Source: Cupriavidus oxalaticus
GTDB lineage: Bacteria > Pseudomonadota > Gammaproteobacteria > Burkholderiales > Burkholderiaceae
Assembly: GCF_004768545.1 (NCBI RefSeq)
Contig: NZ_CP038635.1
Coordinates: 1,612,001 to 1,676,000 of the forward strand
DNA length: 64,000 nt
Reading direction: 5' to 3'
Position 1 is the first letter of the stretch; each line of letters starts with the position of its first letter. This document shows positions 1 to 9,063 of this stretch, piece by piece. The notes below the pieces were generated by a model. The model did no database searches and was not told the origin of the DNA. It was given only the letters and a program-made list of their open reading frames with translations. The translations under genes and the position numbers were made by a program.

Positions 1-1110
1 ACGATCAAGGGCCTGGGATTCTCGCTGGTGCGGTTCGGCGTGCGGCCCGACGTGGTGCGGGGGCATCTGCCGGCGGAACGCTACCTGCAGGTCATCAGCA
101 TGGCGCGCCAGGCTGGCCTGCGCATGCTAATCACGCTTTACGGCGGACGGTATATCTGGGGCGATACCGGCCAGGACGGTTCGAGCGATGCGAACGAGGC
201 GAAGTTCGCCGGGTTCGCTGCCCGCTTCATGCTGCGCAACAAGGGGCCGGACCTGTCGTATGAGATCTGGAACGAGCCGGACAACCAAACCTTCCTGCAT
301 CCCTCGGTACCGATCTCGCGACTGATCTCGACCGCCGGCAGGCTTTGCGACGAACTGGCGCAGCAGGGCGTCGCGCCGCCGCCGCCCCTGTACCTGTTCG
401 GCCTTGCGCGGCTGCCGAAGCCGGGGAACCCGGCCGCGGAGCTGTCGCTGACCCGGCTGCTGGCGGATCCGCGGCTGGGCTGCTTCCGGGGATTGAGCAT
501 TCATCCGTACCGGCCAACGCCGGAGACGCTGCTGCAGGACTACCGGCAACTGAGCGGCCGGATCCGCAATTCAGCACGTCCGTCCGCCGAGCTGATTGTC
601 AGCGAATGGGGCTATGCCTCCTATCTTCCGGTTCGCAGCGAAGCGACGCAGGCCGCGTTGATCGCCAGGCAGGTGCTGTCCGGTGTCATCTCCCAGGTGC
701 CCATGCTGGGCATCTATTCCTGGCGCGACCGGGGCGAGGCGCGCTGGGACCGGGAGGCGAATTTCGGCCTGCTAAGGGTTGATGGGTCGGAAAAGCCGGT
801 CGTCGCCATGCTGCGCGATCTGCTGGGCGTCCTTGCCGGTGCGACCGATGCGTCCTGGCGCGAGCATCACGGCAGCTTTGTGCTGTCGCTGCGCAAGGAT
901 GGCGCTGTCCATCGCATCTATTGGGGACCGCAGAGCAGGGCGATGATGCGCGAGGAGCTGGGCAAGGAAAGGGCGGACGGCTGCAAGGTCAGGGCCCTGG
1001 GCACTTCCGCCGGGGCGCGGCCTTGCGCGGCGATGCTGCAGGCCGACACGGAATATTCCAACGGGGACATTGTGCTGGTCAGCCTGGCAGCAGGCACTGC
1101 GCAGCCCTGA
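1..1110 (+). CDS. Clan-A glycoside hydrolase-like protein, 5' end outside the window
   Basis: The frame is open from base 1, so the true start lies upstream; a GTG at 28 is only an internal candidate. The protein has the layout of a clan-A (GH5/GH39-like) TIM-barrel hydrolase: a Trp-Asn-Glu-Pro motif with the presumed acid/base Glu at residue 83 counted from the GTG, and a Ser-Glu-Trp-Gly motif with the presumed nucleophile at Glu193. A short C-terminal beta-rich part follows, with no membrane segment in the visible portion. It converges on a glycosyltransferase and a polyprenyl-phosphate sugar transferase, so it probably trims or degrades an exopolysaccharide. Substrate unknown. Confidence 0.7.
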   Translation, partial: TIKGLGFSLVRFGVRPDVVRGHLPAERYLQVISMARQAGLRMLITLYGGRYIWGDTGQDGSSDANEAKFAGFAARFMLRNKGPDLSYEIWNEPDNQTFLHPSVPISRLISTAGRLCDELAQQGVAPPPPLYLFGLARLPKPGNPAAELSLTRLLADPRLGCFRGLSIHPYRPTPETLLQDYRQLSGRIRNSARPSAELIVSEWGYASYLPVRSEATQAALIARQVLSGVISQVPMLGIYSWRDRGEARWDREANFGLLRVDGSEKPVVAMLRDLLGVLAGATDASWREHHGSFVLSLRKDGAVHRIYWGPQSRAMMREELGKERADGCKVRALGTSAGARPCAAMLQADTEYSNGDIVLVSLAAGTAQP

Positions 1111-1131
1111 CCAGCACGCACGGTGCCTGTG

Positions 1132-2244
1132 CTAGGCAAGCACTTCGCTTGAATAGAAGGACTCGAACTTCCTGGCCTGGGTCACGATATTGAACTCCGA
1201 CTTTGCGCGTGTCACCGCGTGCTCCGACATGGCCTGCCAGAGCGCGGCGTCGCCGACGATCGCCTCAATGCAGTCCGCCATGGAGGGCGCATCGTCAACC
1301 GGCACGATGAAGCCGTTGCTGCCATCGACGATGATGTCCTTGATCCCGTCGACGTCGGTGCCGACCACCGGTATCGCCAGGGCATTGGCCTCCGCCAGCA
1401 CGTAGCCGAAGCTCTCATAGTGCGAGGTGAGCACCACCACCGCGGCCGACCCCAGCAACTCCAGCAGTTCGGACCGGCTCATCCACGCGATGGCCGTCAC
1501 ATCCTTGCCCTCGACCAGGCCGCGTTCCTGCAGCAGTGCATCGAGCGTCGCCCGGTCATCCTCGTAGTGGCCGTAGCCAACCAGCATGAACTCGATATCC
1601 CGGCGGCCCTGGAACAGCCTGGCCACGTCCAGGAACATGGGGATATTCTTCTGCCGGCTGATCCGCGCCACCATGATCACTCGCTTGACGCCGTCGCCAA
1701 GCTGCCTTTCCGCCGGCGGAAAGCGGGGTTCCACGGCATTCAGTATCGCGTGCGCGCGGTCCTGCGGCAGCCCGACTTCGTGGATGGCACGATGCCGCTC
1801 GGACGGCGAGGTGGCCAGCACCGCGTCCGTAAGGCGATGCAGAAACCGCTCCGCCATCAGGAACACGCGGCGCTTTATCCCGCTGAGGCCGAGGTAGTAG
1901 TAGGCATGCGGAGTATAGACAACGCGCACGTCCAGTCCGATGCATGCCAGCCGGCCCACCAGTCCCGCCTTCGAACTGTGCAGGTGCACGATCTGCGGCG
2001 CGACGCTCTTTACCAGCGCCCGCAACCTGAGCGCAGCCTTCAGGTCGTTCACCGGGTCGAGCTTGCGGGGAATCGGCAGGTAGCTGACGCCAAAGTTTCG
2101 CGCATCCGCAACGGCCGAGATCGAGCATTGCTTCGGCAGCGCAAAGTGGAAGCTGATGTTCTCGTCGTTGATATGGGATGCCAGCAGGTGGAGGTAAGTC
2201 TCGACACCGCCCAGGCACTCGGTCACATGCAGGACTTTAATCAT
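1132..2244 (-). CDS. GT4-family glycosyltransferase
   Basis: A 370-residue GT-B glycosyltransferase of family 4. The N-terminus (MIKVLHVTECLGG) is the usual first strand and glycine loop. The C-terminal half carries the E-x7-E signature within HYESFGYVLAEANALA, the nucleotide-sugar site. I start at the ATG at 2244 because the family fold begins there; the open frame runs up to 2343 but would overlap the upstream gene, and that extension is not family-like. No strong Shine-Dalgarno is visible at 2244. It lies 74 bases downstream of the sugar phosphotransferase on the same strand, so both probably act in lipid-linked assembly of one exopolysaccharide. Donor and acceptor sugars cannot be read from sequence. 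Confidence 0.85.
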   Translation of the reverse strand: MIKVLHVTECLGGVETYLHLLASHINDENISFHFALPKQCSISAVADARNFGVSYLPIPRKLDPVNDLKAALRLRALVKSVAPQIVHLHSSKAGLVGRLACIGLDVRVVYTPHAYYYLGLSGIKRRVFLMAERFLHRLTDAVLATSPSERHRAIHEVGLPQDRAHAILNAVEPRFPPAERQLGDGVKRVIMVARISRQKNIPMFLDVARLFQGRRDIEFMLVGYGHYEDDRATLDALLQERGLVEGKDVTAIAWMSRSELLELLGSAAVVVLTSHYESFGYVLAEANALAIPVVGTDVDGIKDIIVDGSNGFIVPVDDAPSMADCIEAIVGDAALWQAMSEHAVTRAKSEFNIVTQARKFESFYSSEVLA

Positions 2245-2318
2245 TGGGTTGCGCAAATTGGTGCGTATTGGGATGCGTATTTGGGATGCGTGTTGCTGCG
2301 TAATGGAAGGGGGCGGCC

Positions 2319-3716
2319 TCAGTAAGCATTGCTTCCCACCCACCCCCGGAACGCGGTCCAGAAGATGATGCGCAGGTCGAGCCAGAACGACCAGTTCCGG
2401 ATATAGAAGATGTCGTGCTCCACCCGCTTGGCCATCTTGTCAAGCGTGTCGGTCTCGCCGCGATGGCCATTGATCTGCGCCCAGCCCGTGATTCCGGGCT
2501 TGACGCGGTGGCGCAGCATGTAAAAGTCCAGCTGCTCCTTGTACATGTTGTTGTGTGCCATGGCGTGCGGCCGCGGGCCGACCACGCTCATTTCGCCCTT
2601 CAGCACATTGATGAACTGCGGCAGTTCGTCCAGGCTGGTACGGCGCAGGAAGGCGCCGATCGGCGTCACGCGGCTGTCGCCCCGGGTGGCCTGTGTGACG
2701 ACGCCATGCTCGCTATGCACCTTCATGCTGCGGAACTTGTAGACGTGGATGACGCGCCCATCCATGCCGAGGCGTTCCTGCTTGAAGAAGACCGGCCCCG
2801 GCGAATCGCGCTTGATCAGGATGGCGATCAGCAGGAACAGCGGCGACAGGGCGACCAGCACGAGCGCGGAAAAGGTGCGGTCGAAGACGGCCTTGATGGT
2901 GCCGCGCACGCCGAGCGAGGGCGGCTTGTTCATCTCCACCGCGGGCATGCCCAGGAAGTTGCCGACGTTGTGGTTGAGCAGGTCGAAGTCGAGCACGCTC
3001 GGCATCCACTTGATGTCGATGAAGTCATTGCGCAGCGAGAAGGCGATCTCCTGCATCAGGCGGTGCTCGCTCATCGGGAGGGTGATCCAGATCTCATGGA
3101 TCCCGTGCTCGCGGGCGAAATCGGCGATGTGAGCGCTGTCGGTGATGCGCCGGCGCCCCTCCGGCGTGGATTCGCCTTCTGCGGCATAGATGCCGCTGAC
3201 CTTGAATCCGGTGGTGTGGTGGGCGGTCGCGCGGCGGTACATCTCCTGGCCGGTCCGGCCGAAGCCGACGATGATTACGCGCTTGTTGTTGGCTCCGGCA
3301 ACGCGCAGCAGGTTTAGCACGGCGCGGGTGACTACGCGCAGGCCCACCAGGGCGCCCAGCGAGAAGGCGTACCAGTACACCATCCACAGGCGGGACAGGG
3401 AGTCGGCCTGATGGAGCAGGTAGGTCAGCAGCAAGCTGACCAGCCAGACCAGGCTCCACGCAGACAGCAGCCGCGCGGCGAGCGAGATCAGGCTGCGGCC
3501 GCGCCAGGATGTGTAGACGTCGAACCCGGGCAGCACGATAAAGGCGATCGCACAACCAAAATACTGGATGAACTGGTGGATTGGCGCGTGCGCGGTCGAG
3601 AACCGCACTTCACTGGCCAGGATTGCCGCAAGCCAGATGGCCCCGGCGTCGAGCAGGCGGGCCATCAGCGCGAGCTGATCATGGTGCCTGGCAAACATAT
3701 CGCGATAGATACCCAA
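2319..3716 (-). CDS. Undecaprenyl-phosphate sugar phosphotransferase (WcaJ/GumD type)
   Basis: A 465-residue polyisoprenyl-phosphate hexose-1-phosphate transferase, which starts exopolysaccharide repeat synthesis by moving a sugar-phosphate, commonly glucose-1-P, onto undecaprenyl phosphate at the inner membrane. The N-terminal third has several hydrophobic helices, the middle is a Rossmann-like CoA-binding-type domain ([17 protein letters not shown]), and the C-terminus is the catalytic bacterial sugar transferase domain with [22 protein letters not shown] and [23 protein letters not shown]. Full length for the WcaJ family. The GT4 gene follows on the same strand. Which hexose is transferred is not decided by these motifs. 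Confidence 0.9.
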   Translation of the reverse strand: MGIYRDMFARHHDQLALMARLLDAGAIWLAAILASEVRFSTAHAPIHQFIQYFGCAIAFIVLPGFDVYTSWRGRSLISLAARLLSAWSLVWLVSLLLTYLLHQADSLSRLWMVYWYAFSLGALVGLRVVTRAVLNLLRVAGANNKRVIIVGFGRTGQEMYRRATAHHTTGFKVSGIYAAEGESTPEGRRRITDSAHIADFAREHGIHEIWITLPMSEHRLMQEIAFSLRNDFIDIKWMPSVLDFDLLNHNVGNFLGMPAVEMNKPPSLGVRGTIKAVFDRTFSALVLVALSPLFLLIAILIKRDSPGPVFFKQERLGMDGRVIHVYKFRSMKVHSEHGVVTQATRGDSRVTPIGAFLRRTSLDELPQFINVLKGEMSVVGPRPHAMAHNNMYKEQLDFYMLRHRVKPGITGWAQINGHRGETDTLDKMAKRVEHDIFYIRNWSFWLDLRIIFWTAFRGWVGSNAY

Positions 3717-4339
3717 TTGCTTCCCCCAGAAGCGTTGAGTAATGGGCGTTCAATCGAGTGCCCATGCCGTTGTTGTCTCCTCCGAACCTCCGGTCCGCGC
3801 GCGGTGGCGTCCAGGCTCGTTGCATGGCATGCATCGTTGCTGTGCATGCTCAAGGTGTGGACAAAGCAGAGTCGTGCGGGGCTGCATTGCGGCAGCCGGT
3901 TCCATGGTGTGGCGGCGGTCAGCTGACGACCGGCCACGGCCGCATCCTTGAGGGCCGTCCACGGAACCGCAACGCTCTTTTTGCTGCCGGCGCGCTGATG
4001 GCACCGGCGTGCTTCGTGTTTTCAGGTGCGAATAGTGCGATGCAGCGAAATGCCTCGGTACCCTTCATCAGAAGGGAAAGCCTGGCCTTGGCCGATGAAG
4101 CGTTCGACCGCTATTCGCGATGGGCTTCGTCGATTTTCCGCGCGCGAAAATGCCGTGACGCTGACTCCAGCGTTACCCCGCTCAAGGAGGGAAGCGAGAG
4201 GCCAGCACACCCCCCGCACCGGGGGTGAGAATAAAAAGCATTGGCGAGCAGGTTCGGGACCGCCGAGTTTGTGTGATGCCCGTGAAAAGGCCGATGCGGC
4301 TTGGCAGCCGGGCATCCTTCACTCAACCGCGGCAAGGAA
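3717..4339. other. Long divergent intergenic region
   Basis: About 620 bases between the divergent sugar phosphotransferase and the hypothetical protein at 4340. Open frames here lack family-like sequence and consistent GC-rich third positions, so I call no gene. A GC-rich inverted repeat, CACCCCC/GGGGGTG, lies near 4205-4228 and is followed by an A-rich stretch. Promoters for both flanking genes must lie here, but none was assigned. Confidence 0.5.
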
Positions 4340-5161
4340 ATGAGAAAGAAAACAGAGCCACATACGGTATTCACGCGGGAACAGCTGGATGCGTATTTCG
4401 CTTCGTACGTAGGGATGGAAGGTGGAAACCCAGGCGCTGCGGTATGGTTCTGCGATAGCTCTCCGCATCCGAGCGGGGCGTCGCTGTTGGCCCCGTTGGT
4501 TCCTCGCCGCCAACCCGGCGCATGGGATGCCGCCTACCGTTGCAAGTATCGTCATCACATGGAGCGCTGGCAGTCGCACCAGAGGATTGCCCGCATCATG
4601 TCGGCGGCGCGAGCACAGGTCTTCAACACGGCCATGGGCGAGCAGGACTGGAAGCACTACTTCGATCATCATCTGTACGCGCCGCACGGCGCCGAGTTCA
4701 AGCTCAGCCTGTTCCCGCTGCCGGCGCGCCTGATCAATCAGACCCCGTGGTCGAAGGCGTTTCGCGGCCAGCCGGAGCTGTTGCCGAGGCAGCGTTACCT
4801 CGACCTGTGCCGCGAAGGCCGGCGCTTTGCCTTCATCGACGGGATCCGCCGGCGCTGGAAGCCGAAGGTGGTGATATGCCTGGGCGAACGGCACGCCGAC
4901 GACTTCGTGCAGGCGTTCGTGCTCGCGCAGGCGCGCGCCACCGACCACGTCCTGCAGCCTGCCGACCAGCCCAAGACCTTGCGTGTGCTCGAGCGCGACG
5001 GCACCACATGGATCATCTGTCCGCCACTGGCCGGCGCAGCGGGAATGATGTCCGATGTCCTGCTCGACGCGATGGGGCAGTACATCACGCGCTGGCTGCG
5101 GCCGGACGATTTCCTCGGGTTCTCGACCGGTACAGAGAAGCCGATCGCGAGGGCGTCATGA
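4340..5161 (+). CDS. Hypothetical protein, paralogue of the gene at 9064
   Basis: A 273-residue soluble protein without signal peptide or membrane segment. I chose ATG 4340 because GGCAAGGA precedes it at good spacing and the protein then aligns with its paralogue at 9064. Both share the N-terminal block YFASYVGMEGGNP, a central KAFRGQPEL...RYLDLCR block, PKVVICL followed by a His-Ala-Asp, and a late DGTTWIICP block. GNP-x-APVW, RPKVVICLG and the late hydrophobic strand recall the order of motifs in the uracil-DNA-glycosylase-like fold, but the catalytic motifs are not clearly present, so this is only a structural guess. Function unknown. Confidence 0.75.
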   Translation: MRKKTEPHTVFTREQLDAYFASYVGMEGGNPGAAVWFCDSSPHPSGASLLAPLVPRRQPGAWDAAYRCKYRHHMERWQSHQRIARIMSAARAQVFNTAMGEQDWKHYFDHHLYAPHGAEFKLSLFPLPARLINQTPWSKAFRGQPELLPRQRYLDLCREGRRFAFIDGIRRRWKPKVVICLGERHADDFVQAFVLAQARATDHVLQPADQPKTLRVLERDGTTWIICPPLAGAAGMMSDVLLDAMGQYITRWLRPDDFLGFSTGTEKPIARAS

Positions 5162-5442
5162 GCCATGGCGCGCGCGGGTCGCCGATACCGTTCGCCTGGT
5201 GGCGCGGTCTGTGCAGCAAATGATTGGCTTTCCCCCGCCATGTAGGGGTGACACGGATTGGTGGATGCGTTTATCTGCGGGCTGCCGCGATCTGCAAGAT
5301 CGCTGCCACTGCACCCGCTCGCCAGTCTCGTGCGTGGCATCAGCGGCAGCGTAGGGCGCCGGAGACCGTGCGCGGCAGTACTCCGTCGCAGTAGTCCCCA
5401 CCATGTTTCGTTGTAGCGAAGTATCGATCTCAGGAGAGCAGC

Positions 5443-7143
5443 GTGCAAACCAAAACCCGGAACATCTTCATCCTTGGCATCATGGCCAGCGCCGCGGCAA
5501 CGCTCGTGGCTTGCGGCGGCGGCGGCGACGATTCGCCGCCGCCTTCGCAGCCCGCCACCGTGAGCGGCAAGGCGGTGGACTTCTACCTGTCCGGCTCGAC
5601 TGTCACCTTCCTTGACTGCGACAACAAGACCGCGGTCACGAATGGAAGCGGGGACTTTACCTTCCCGGCGGGTTGCGCGAAGAGTGCGCTGAGAGTGACC
5701 GGCGGCACCGATATCGGTACCAACCAGCCGTTCACCGGTGTACTGCAGGCACCGGCGCTGGATAGCAAGGAGGGCGTAATCCAGGTGGTCTCGCCGCTGA
5801 CCACGTTGGCGGTCCAGGTCGGCTCGGGTCAGGCGGCCCCCCTGGCGGCCGGCCTAGGCCTGGCAGGCAAGGATCTGAACACGCTCGACCCGATGCAGGA
5901 CGCGGCGGCGCTGCGGGCGGCGGTCGTTGTGCAGCAACTTGTCGACCATGTCGCCAAGACGCTGACCGGCCTGGGCACGGGTGGCACGCTGACTTCCGCG
6001 GATACGGCCGCGGCCGCCTCCAAGGCAGTCGCCAACGCCGTGGCCAGCACTCCGGGCACGGCAGACCTGACCAGCGTTGCGCTGGTCACGAATGTGGTGT
6101 CCAGCGCTGTACAGAACGCCCAGGCCGGCCTGCCTGCCGAACTGCGCTCGGACATCGGTGTCGTGGCCGCCAATGTGGCCGCACTGGCCGCGCCGGTAAT
6201 CACAACCCAGGTGGCAAGCGTGAGCACGGCGCTGGAGGCCGTCGATCTGGGTAGCAGCCCGACCGCGACGTTGTCGGCGCTGACGGAAAGCGGATCGCTC
6301 AACATCGTGACCGAAAGCGCGCAGTCGACGACGACCACGGCGCTGGTCCAGGCGGTGACGACCGACGGGCTGAGCGATGCATCGATCACGACCAGGCTGG
6401 CTGAACTCGGCGAAGCGGTGTCGACCGGCAACACCGCCGAGATCCAGCAGGTCACTGCTGAACTCGGCAGCACGGTGGATGCCGGCGCGATCAACAACGT
6501 GGCAAACGCGGTCGGGCTGAAGAACTACCTGCTGCTGTCAAACCTGACGATCAACGGCGTCAATTACCCGATCACCGACACGATCTCGGCCACGGGCGGC
6601 ACGCTGGGCGCGATCCAGGTTGCGGTGACGCAGAATGGCAACGCCTTCAACGGCGGCCCGTCGCAACTGCGCGCTGGCCTGAGCTATACCTACGGCGGCA
6701 ACCAGGTCGATGTCATCATCGAGAACGTGACGCTGACGTTCAACGGGTCGCAACTGGTGGATGCGGTGGTGCCTGCCAATACTGCTTATTCGTTCCGGAT
6801 CAGTGGCAACGTGTCTGCCGCGGCAAGCCTGACCAACAGCGCCGCCGACAGCCTGTTCTCCACCGCAAACGGCGGCTCGCTGAACCTGCCGTTCACGGTG
6901 TTCCTCGGCAAGCTCAGGTCTGCCGGCGCGCTGAGCCAGGCGCAGGTTGACGCTCTCACGCCAACTGCCACCAGCACGTTCCCCGTGGCGTTTGCCACAA
7001 CCACCGGTGCCCAGGGCAGGGATGTGAAGGTGGGCATGCTGGTCAACGGCGACGTGGAATTCGCCAAGACGGCATTGGTGAAGACCGACGCCGAGATGGT
7101 GGTCGGTGACGGCCTCAAGACCACGGTGACGCTGAACCCGTGA
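5443..7143 (+). CDS. Exported lipoprotein, function unknown
   Basis: A 566-residue predicted lipoprotein. The start is GTG 5443, preceded by CAGGAGAG at good spacing. A basic N-terminus and hydrophobic stretch end in the lipobox LVAC, followed by GGGGDDSPPP, a flexible linker. The next segment (AVDFYLSGSTVTFLDCDNKTAVTNG) looks like a carboxypeptidase-regulatory/transthyretin-like beta domain. The rest is rich in Ala, Thr, Val and Ser, with low-complexity helical stretches and no recognisable catalytic motif. A terminator follows at 7189-7244, and a predicted outer-membrane protein gene comes next on the same strand. A cell-envelope role is likely; I do not recognise the family. Confidence 0.8.
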   Translation: MQTKTRNIFILGIMASAAATLVACGGGGDDSPPPSQPATVSGKAVDFYLSGSTVTFLDCDNKTAVTNGSGDFTFPAGCAKSALRVTGGTDIGTNQPFTGVLQAPALDSKEGVIQVVSPLTTLAVQVGSGQAAPLAAGLGLAGKDLNTLDPMQDAAALRAAVVVQQLVDHVAKTLTGLGTGGTLTSADTAAAASKAVANAVASTPGTADLTSVALVTNVVSSAVQNAQAGLPAELRSDIGVVAANVAALAAPVITTQVASVSTALEAVDLGSSPTATLSALTESGSLNIVTESAQSTTTTALVQAVTTDGLSDASITTRLAELGEAVSTGNTAEIQQVTAELGSTVDAGAINNVANAVGLKNYLLLSNLTINGVNYPITDTISATGGTLGAIQVAVTQNGNAFNGGPSQLRAGLSYTYGGNQVDVIIENVTLTFNGSQLVDAVVPANTAYSFRISGNVSAAASLTNSAADSLFSTANGGSLNLPFTVFLGKLRSAGALSQAQVDALTPTATSTFPVAFATTTGAQGRDVKVGMLVNGDVEFAKTALVKTDAEMVVGDGLKTTVTLNP

Positions 7144-7188
7144 CCGGCGCGTAGCGGTGCCTTCCGCCCGGATGGGGAAGGCCAGGCC

Positions 7189-7244
7189 GCCCGGTCATCC
7201 GAACGCGTGTCTCAAGGCCGCGCCGCGGGTGACCGGGCTTTTTT
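7189..7244 (+). terminator. Rho-independent terminator after the lipoprotein gene
   Basis: Nine-base perfect arms GCCCGGTCA (7189-7197) and TGACCGGGC (7230-7238) are followed immediately by six T (7239-7244). The 32-base interval between the arms is itself GC-rich and can fold further. Confidence 0.75.
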
Positions 7245-7313
7245 GTGTCTGTGTCGGGCATCTCGCAGGAGCGCGCGACGCATGAGGCTCGCCCAGTGGC
7301 CTCGGAGTCTTCT

Positions 7314-8435
7314 ATGCAGCTGATTCGCAAGCGCCGGCTGGACCACGCCTGCGCCCTGATGCTGGGCCTGTCGTGCGTGGGCACGGCCAGTGCCGCGCCC
7401 GACGATGTGTTCATGCAGGCCGAGCCCGCCACCGGGGAGTTCACCTCGGTGCGGGTGGAGGCCAGCTACGACATGGTCGATCGCACTGTCGATGTCTTCA
7501 ACCTGCGCGGGCGGCAGGGACCGGTGTCGGACAACGCCGGCGATTATCGCGGCGGCAAGCTGATGCTGGGCTACAAGTTCTCGCCGCACTGGTCGGGGTC
7601 GGCCACCTACTGGCGCCGTGGCATCGATTATGGGCAAGACCACAACCAGATCGATACCTGGATGCTGGCGATGCACTACGACCCGCTCGCCGAGGCCGGT
7701 GCTCGCGATCGCATCATGCTGCGTTTCTCGCTATGGGGAGACCACTCCGGCAGCCTGAACCGCTCGTCGCCGGTGATGGTCCGCAATACGACGTTCAACA
7801 GCCTCACCGTGAATAACGCCAATGACGTCCAGGCGCAGGCCGACGTCATCTTCTCCGGCGAGCTGACCGAGCGCAACCAGCTCACCGGCTTCATCGGCCT
7901 CGGCATCAGCCGCGTGTCGATCGGCAGCATCAATACCCGCCTGCAGCGAGGCAACTGCAACTTCAATGTCGCTATCGGCTCCGACAATCTCGCCAATGGC
8001 CAACTGGCCGCGCCATGCAACGTGGGCAACGTTACCCTGCAGTCGGCGTCGTTCTCGGTCGACGCCAGCCAGTTCGGGCTGAACTTCAACGATGATTTCA
8101 ACTACACAGCCGGCTATCTGAACCTGGGCGGGTCATGGCGCTGGAAATACGAGCGCTTCGCGGCGCGGCTCGGATACCAGTTCCAATACCTGCTGCGCAG
8201 CAATGTCGACAGCCGCACGCAAAGCTACGGTAATTCGCCAATCCGCTCCAACCACACGCTGGGCCTGGAGCTCTCGTATGCGGTGGTGAAGAACGTGGAA
8301 GTGTTCCTGCGCGGCCAGGCGTCGCTGTACAACTTCGTCGGCACCATCCCGTTCCTCTATAACGCGACGACCGCGGGCAAGCTGGATCGCTACTACGGCT
8401 ACGGCTCGATCGGCATTCGTTTCTCCGGGTTCTGA
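7314..8435 (+). CDS. Predicted outer-membrane beta-barrel protein
   Basis: A 373-residue exported protein starting at ATG 7314, where CGGAG lies upstream and a signal peptide begins at once; the frame is open further upstream but that part is not signal-like. Cleavage is predicted after GTASA. The mature part consists of alternating hydrophobic/polar strands rich in Tyr, Trp, Gly and Asn (for example GGKLMLGYKFSPHWSGSATYW) and ends in a C-terminal Phe (GSIGIRFSGF), the usual Bam recognition signature. No cysteine-rich or catalytic motif is seen apart from one Cys pair in a loop. It may form an envelope pair with the lipoprotein upstream. Ligand or substrate unknown. Confidence 0.75.
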   Translation: MQLIRKRRLDHACALMLGLSCVGTASAAPDDVFMQAEPATGEFTSVRVEASYDMVDRTVDVFNLRGRQGPVSDNAGDYRGGKLMLGYKFSPHWSGSATYWRRGIDYGQDHNQIDTWMLAMHYDPLAEAGARDRIMLRFSLWGDHSGSLNRSSPVMVRNTTFNSLTVNNANDVQAQADVIFSGELTERNQLTGFIGLGISRVSIGSINTRLQRGNCNFNVAIGSDNLANGQLAAPCNVGNVTLQSASFSVDASQFGLNFNDDFNYTAGYLNLGGSWRWKYERFAARLGYQFQYLLRSNVDSRTQSYGNSPIRSNHTLGLELSYAVVKNVEVFLRGQASLYNFVGTIPFLYNATTAGKLDRYYGYGSIGIRFSGF

Positions 8436-8454
8436 GTTTGTGAAGCAGGTCGCG

Positions 8455-8488
8455 GTTTTCTATCCCCTCGGGTGAGGGGATAGAAAAC
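8455..8488. other. 15-bp perfect hairpin downstream of the outer-membrane protein gene
   Basis: Arms GTTTTCTATCCCCTC (8455-8469) and GAGGGGATAGAAAAC (8474-8488) with a four-base loop. It starts 20 bases after the stop at 8435, the place of a terminator, but no T-run follows on the + strand. It may act as a 3'-end stabilising hairpin. Confidence 0.6.
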
Positions 8489-9006
8489 GCAATCCCAGAG
8501 ATATTGCATCGCAGCAAATCACTTATGTCAGACCTTAGAAGATTGAAATTCCTAAATGGGTGAGGCTGGGTTAGAATTAATTCAATCGAAAAAATCTATA
8601 TAGCTCTATTCAGTTTTGCTAAAGTCGCCGGGCGCGCGTTCAGATAAATATCATTTTTATCTTCGGCGTAAATCATCGCCAAGCGTGCGATGCCAGGGAA
8701 GGCGTTTTTCCTCCATGGCAGAAGTTCAAACAAGGATGGGAATAATCCTGTGTTACAGGATGACGTGGGCTCACCGTATTTCCTCGAACCCGCGACTGCG
8801 TTCGGCGCGCCGCCTGACCGGATTTTGTGTCAGGTGGGCATCGGAGGCGGGTTCCAGCCCGAACCATCATTAAAACAAGCAGATCCGGGCATTTGAAAAG
8901 ACCCGGTCGGCGCGAGGATGTCGCATGCGGCGGCACACTGAATTCCTCGCACCGTACCTGCCAATAACGATTTGCGAAAGACCACGGCAGCACGCGCGCC
9001 ACAGAG

Positions 9007-9024
9007 GCCGCGGCATGCCGCGGC
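9007..9024. promoter_or_regulatory. 18-bp GC palindrome, candidate operator
   Basis: GCCGCGGC-AT-GCCGCGGC is perfectly self-complementary, and each half is itself an 8-base palindrome. It ends 40 bases before the ATG at 9064, suitable for an operator or a 5'-UTR hairpin. It is not seen upstream of the paralogue at 4340. Confidence 0.4.
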
Positions 9025-9063
9025 ATTGTCTGTCGGGGGTCCCACCAAGCAGCAAGGGATAGT

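Larger units (their letters stand above)
8436..9063. other. AT-rich intergenic region with hairpin and palindrome
   Basis: About 630 bases. It starts with a 15-base-pair hairpin (8455-8488), continues through an AT-rich stretch around 8520-8670 that contrasts with the rest of the window, and ends with an 18-base palindrome (9007-9024) upstream of the next gene. No convincing coding sequence. Confidence 0.6.

Noticed and set aside
3758..4228. Open frame in the divergent region upstream of 4340
   Set aside because: Cys/Ala/Arg-rich without signal or domain, no ribosome-binding site, and no conservation that I can see.
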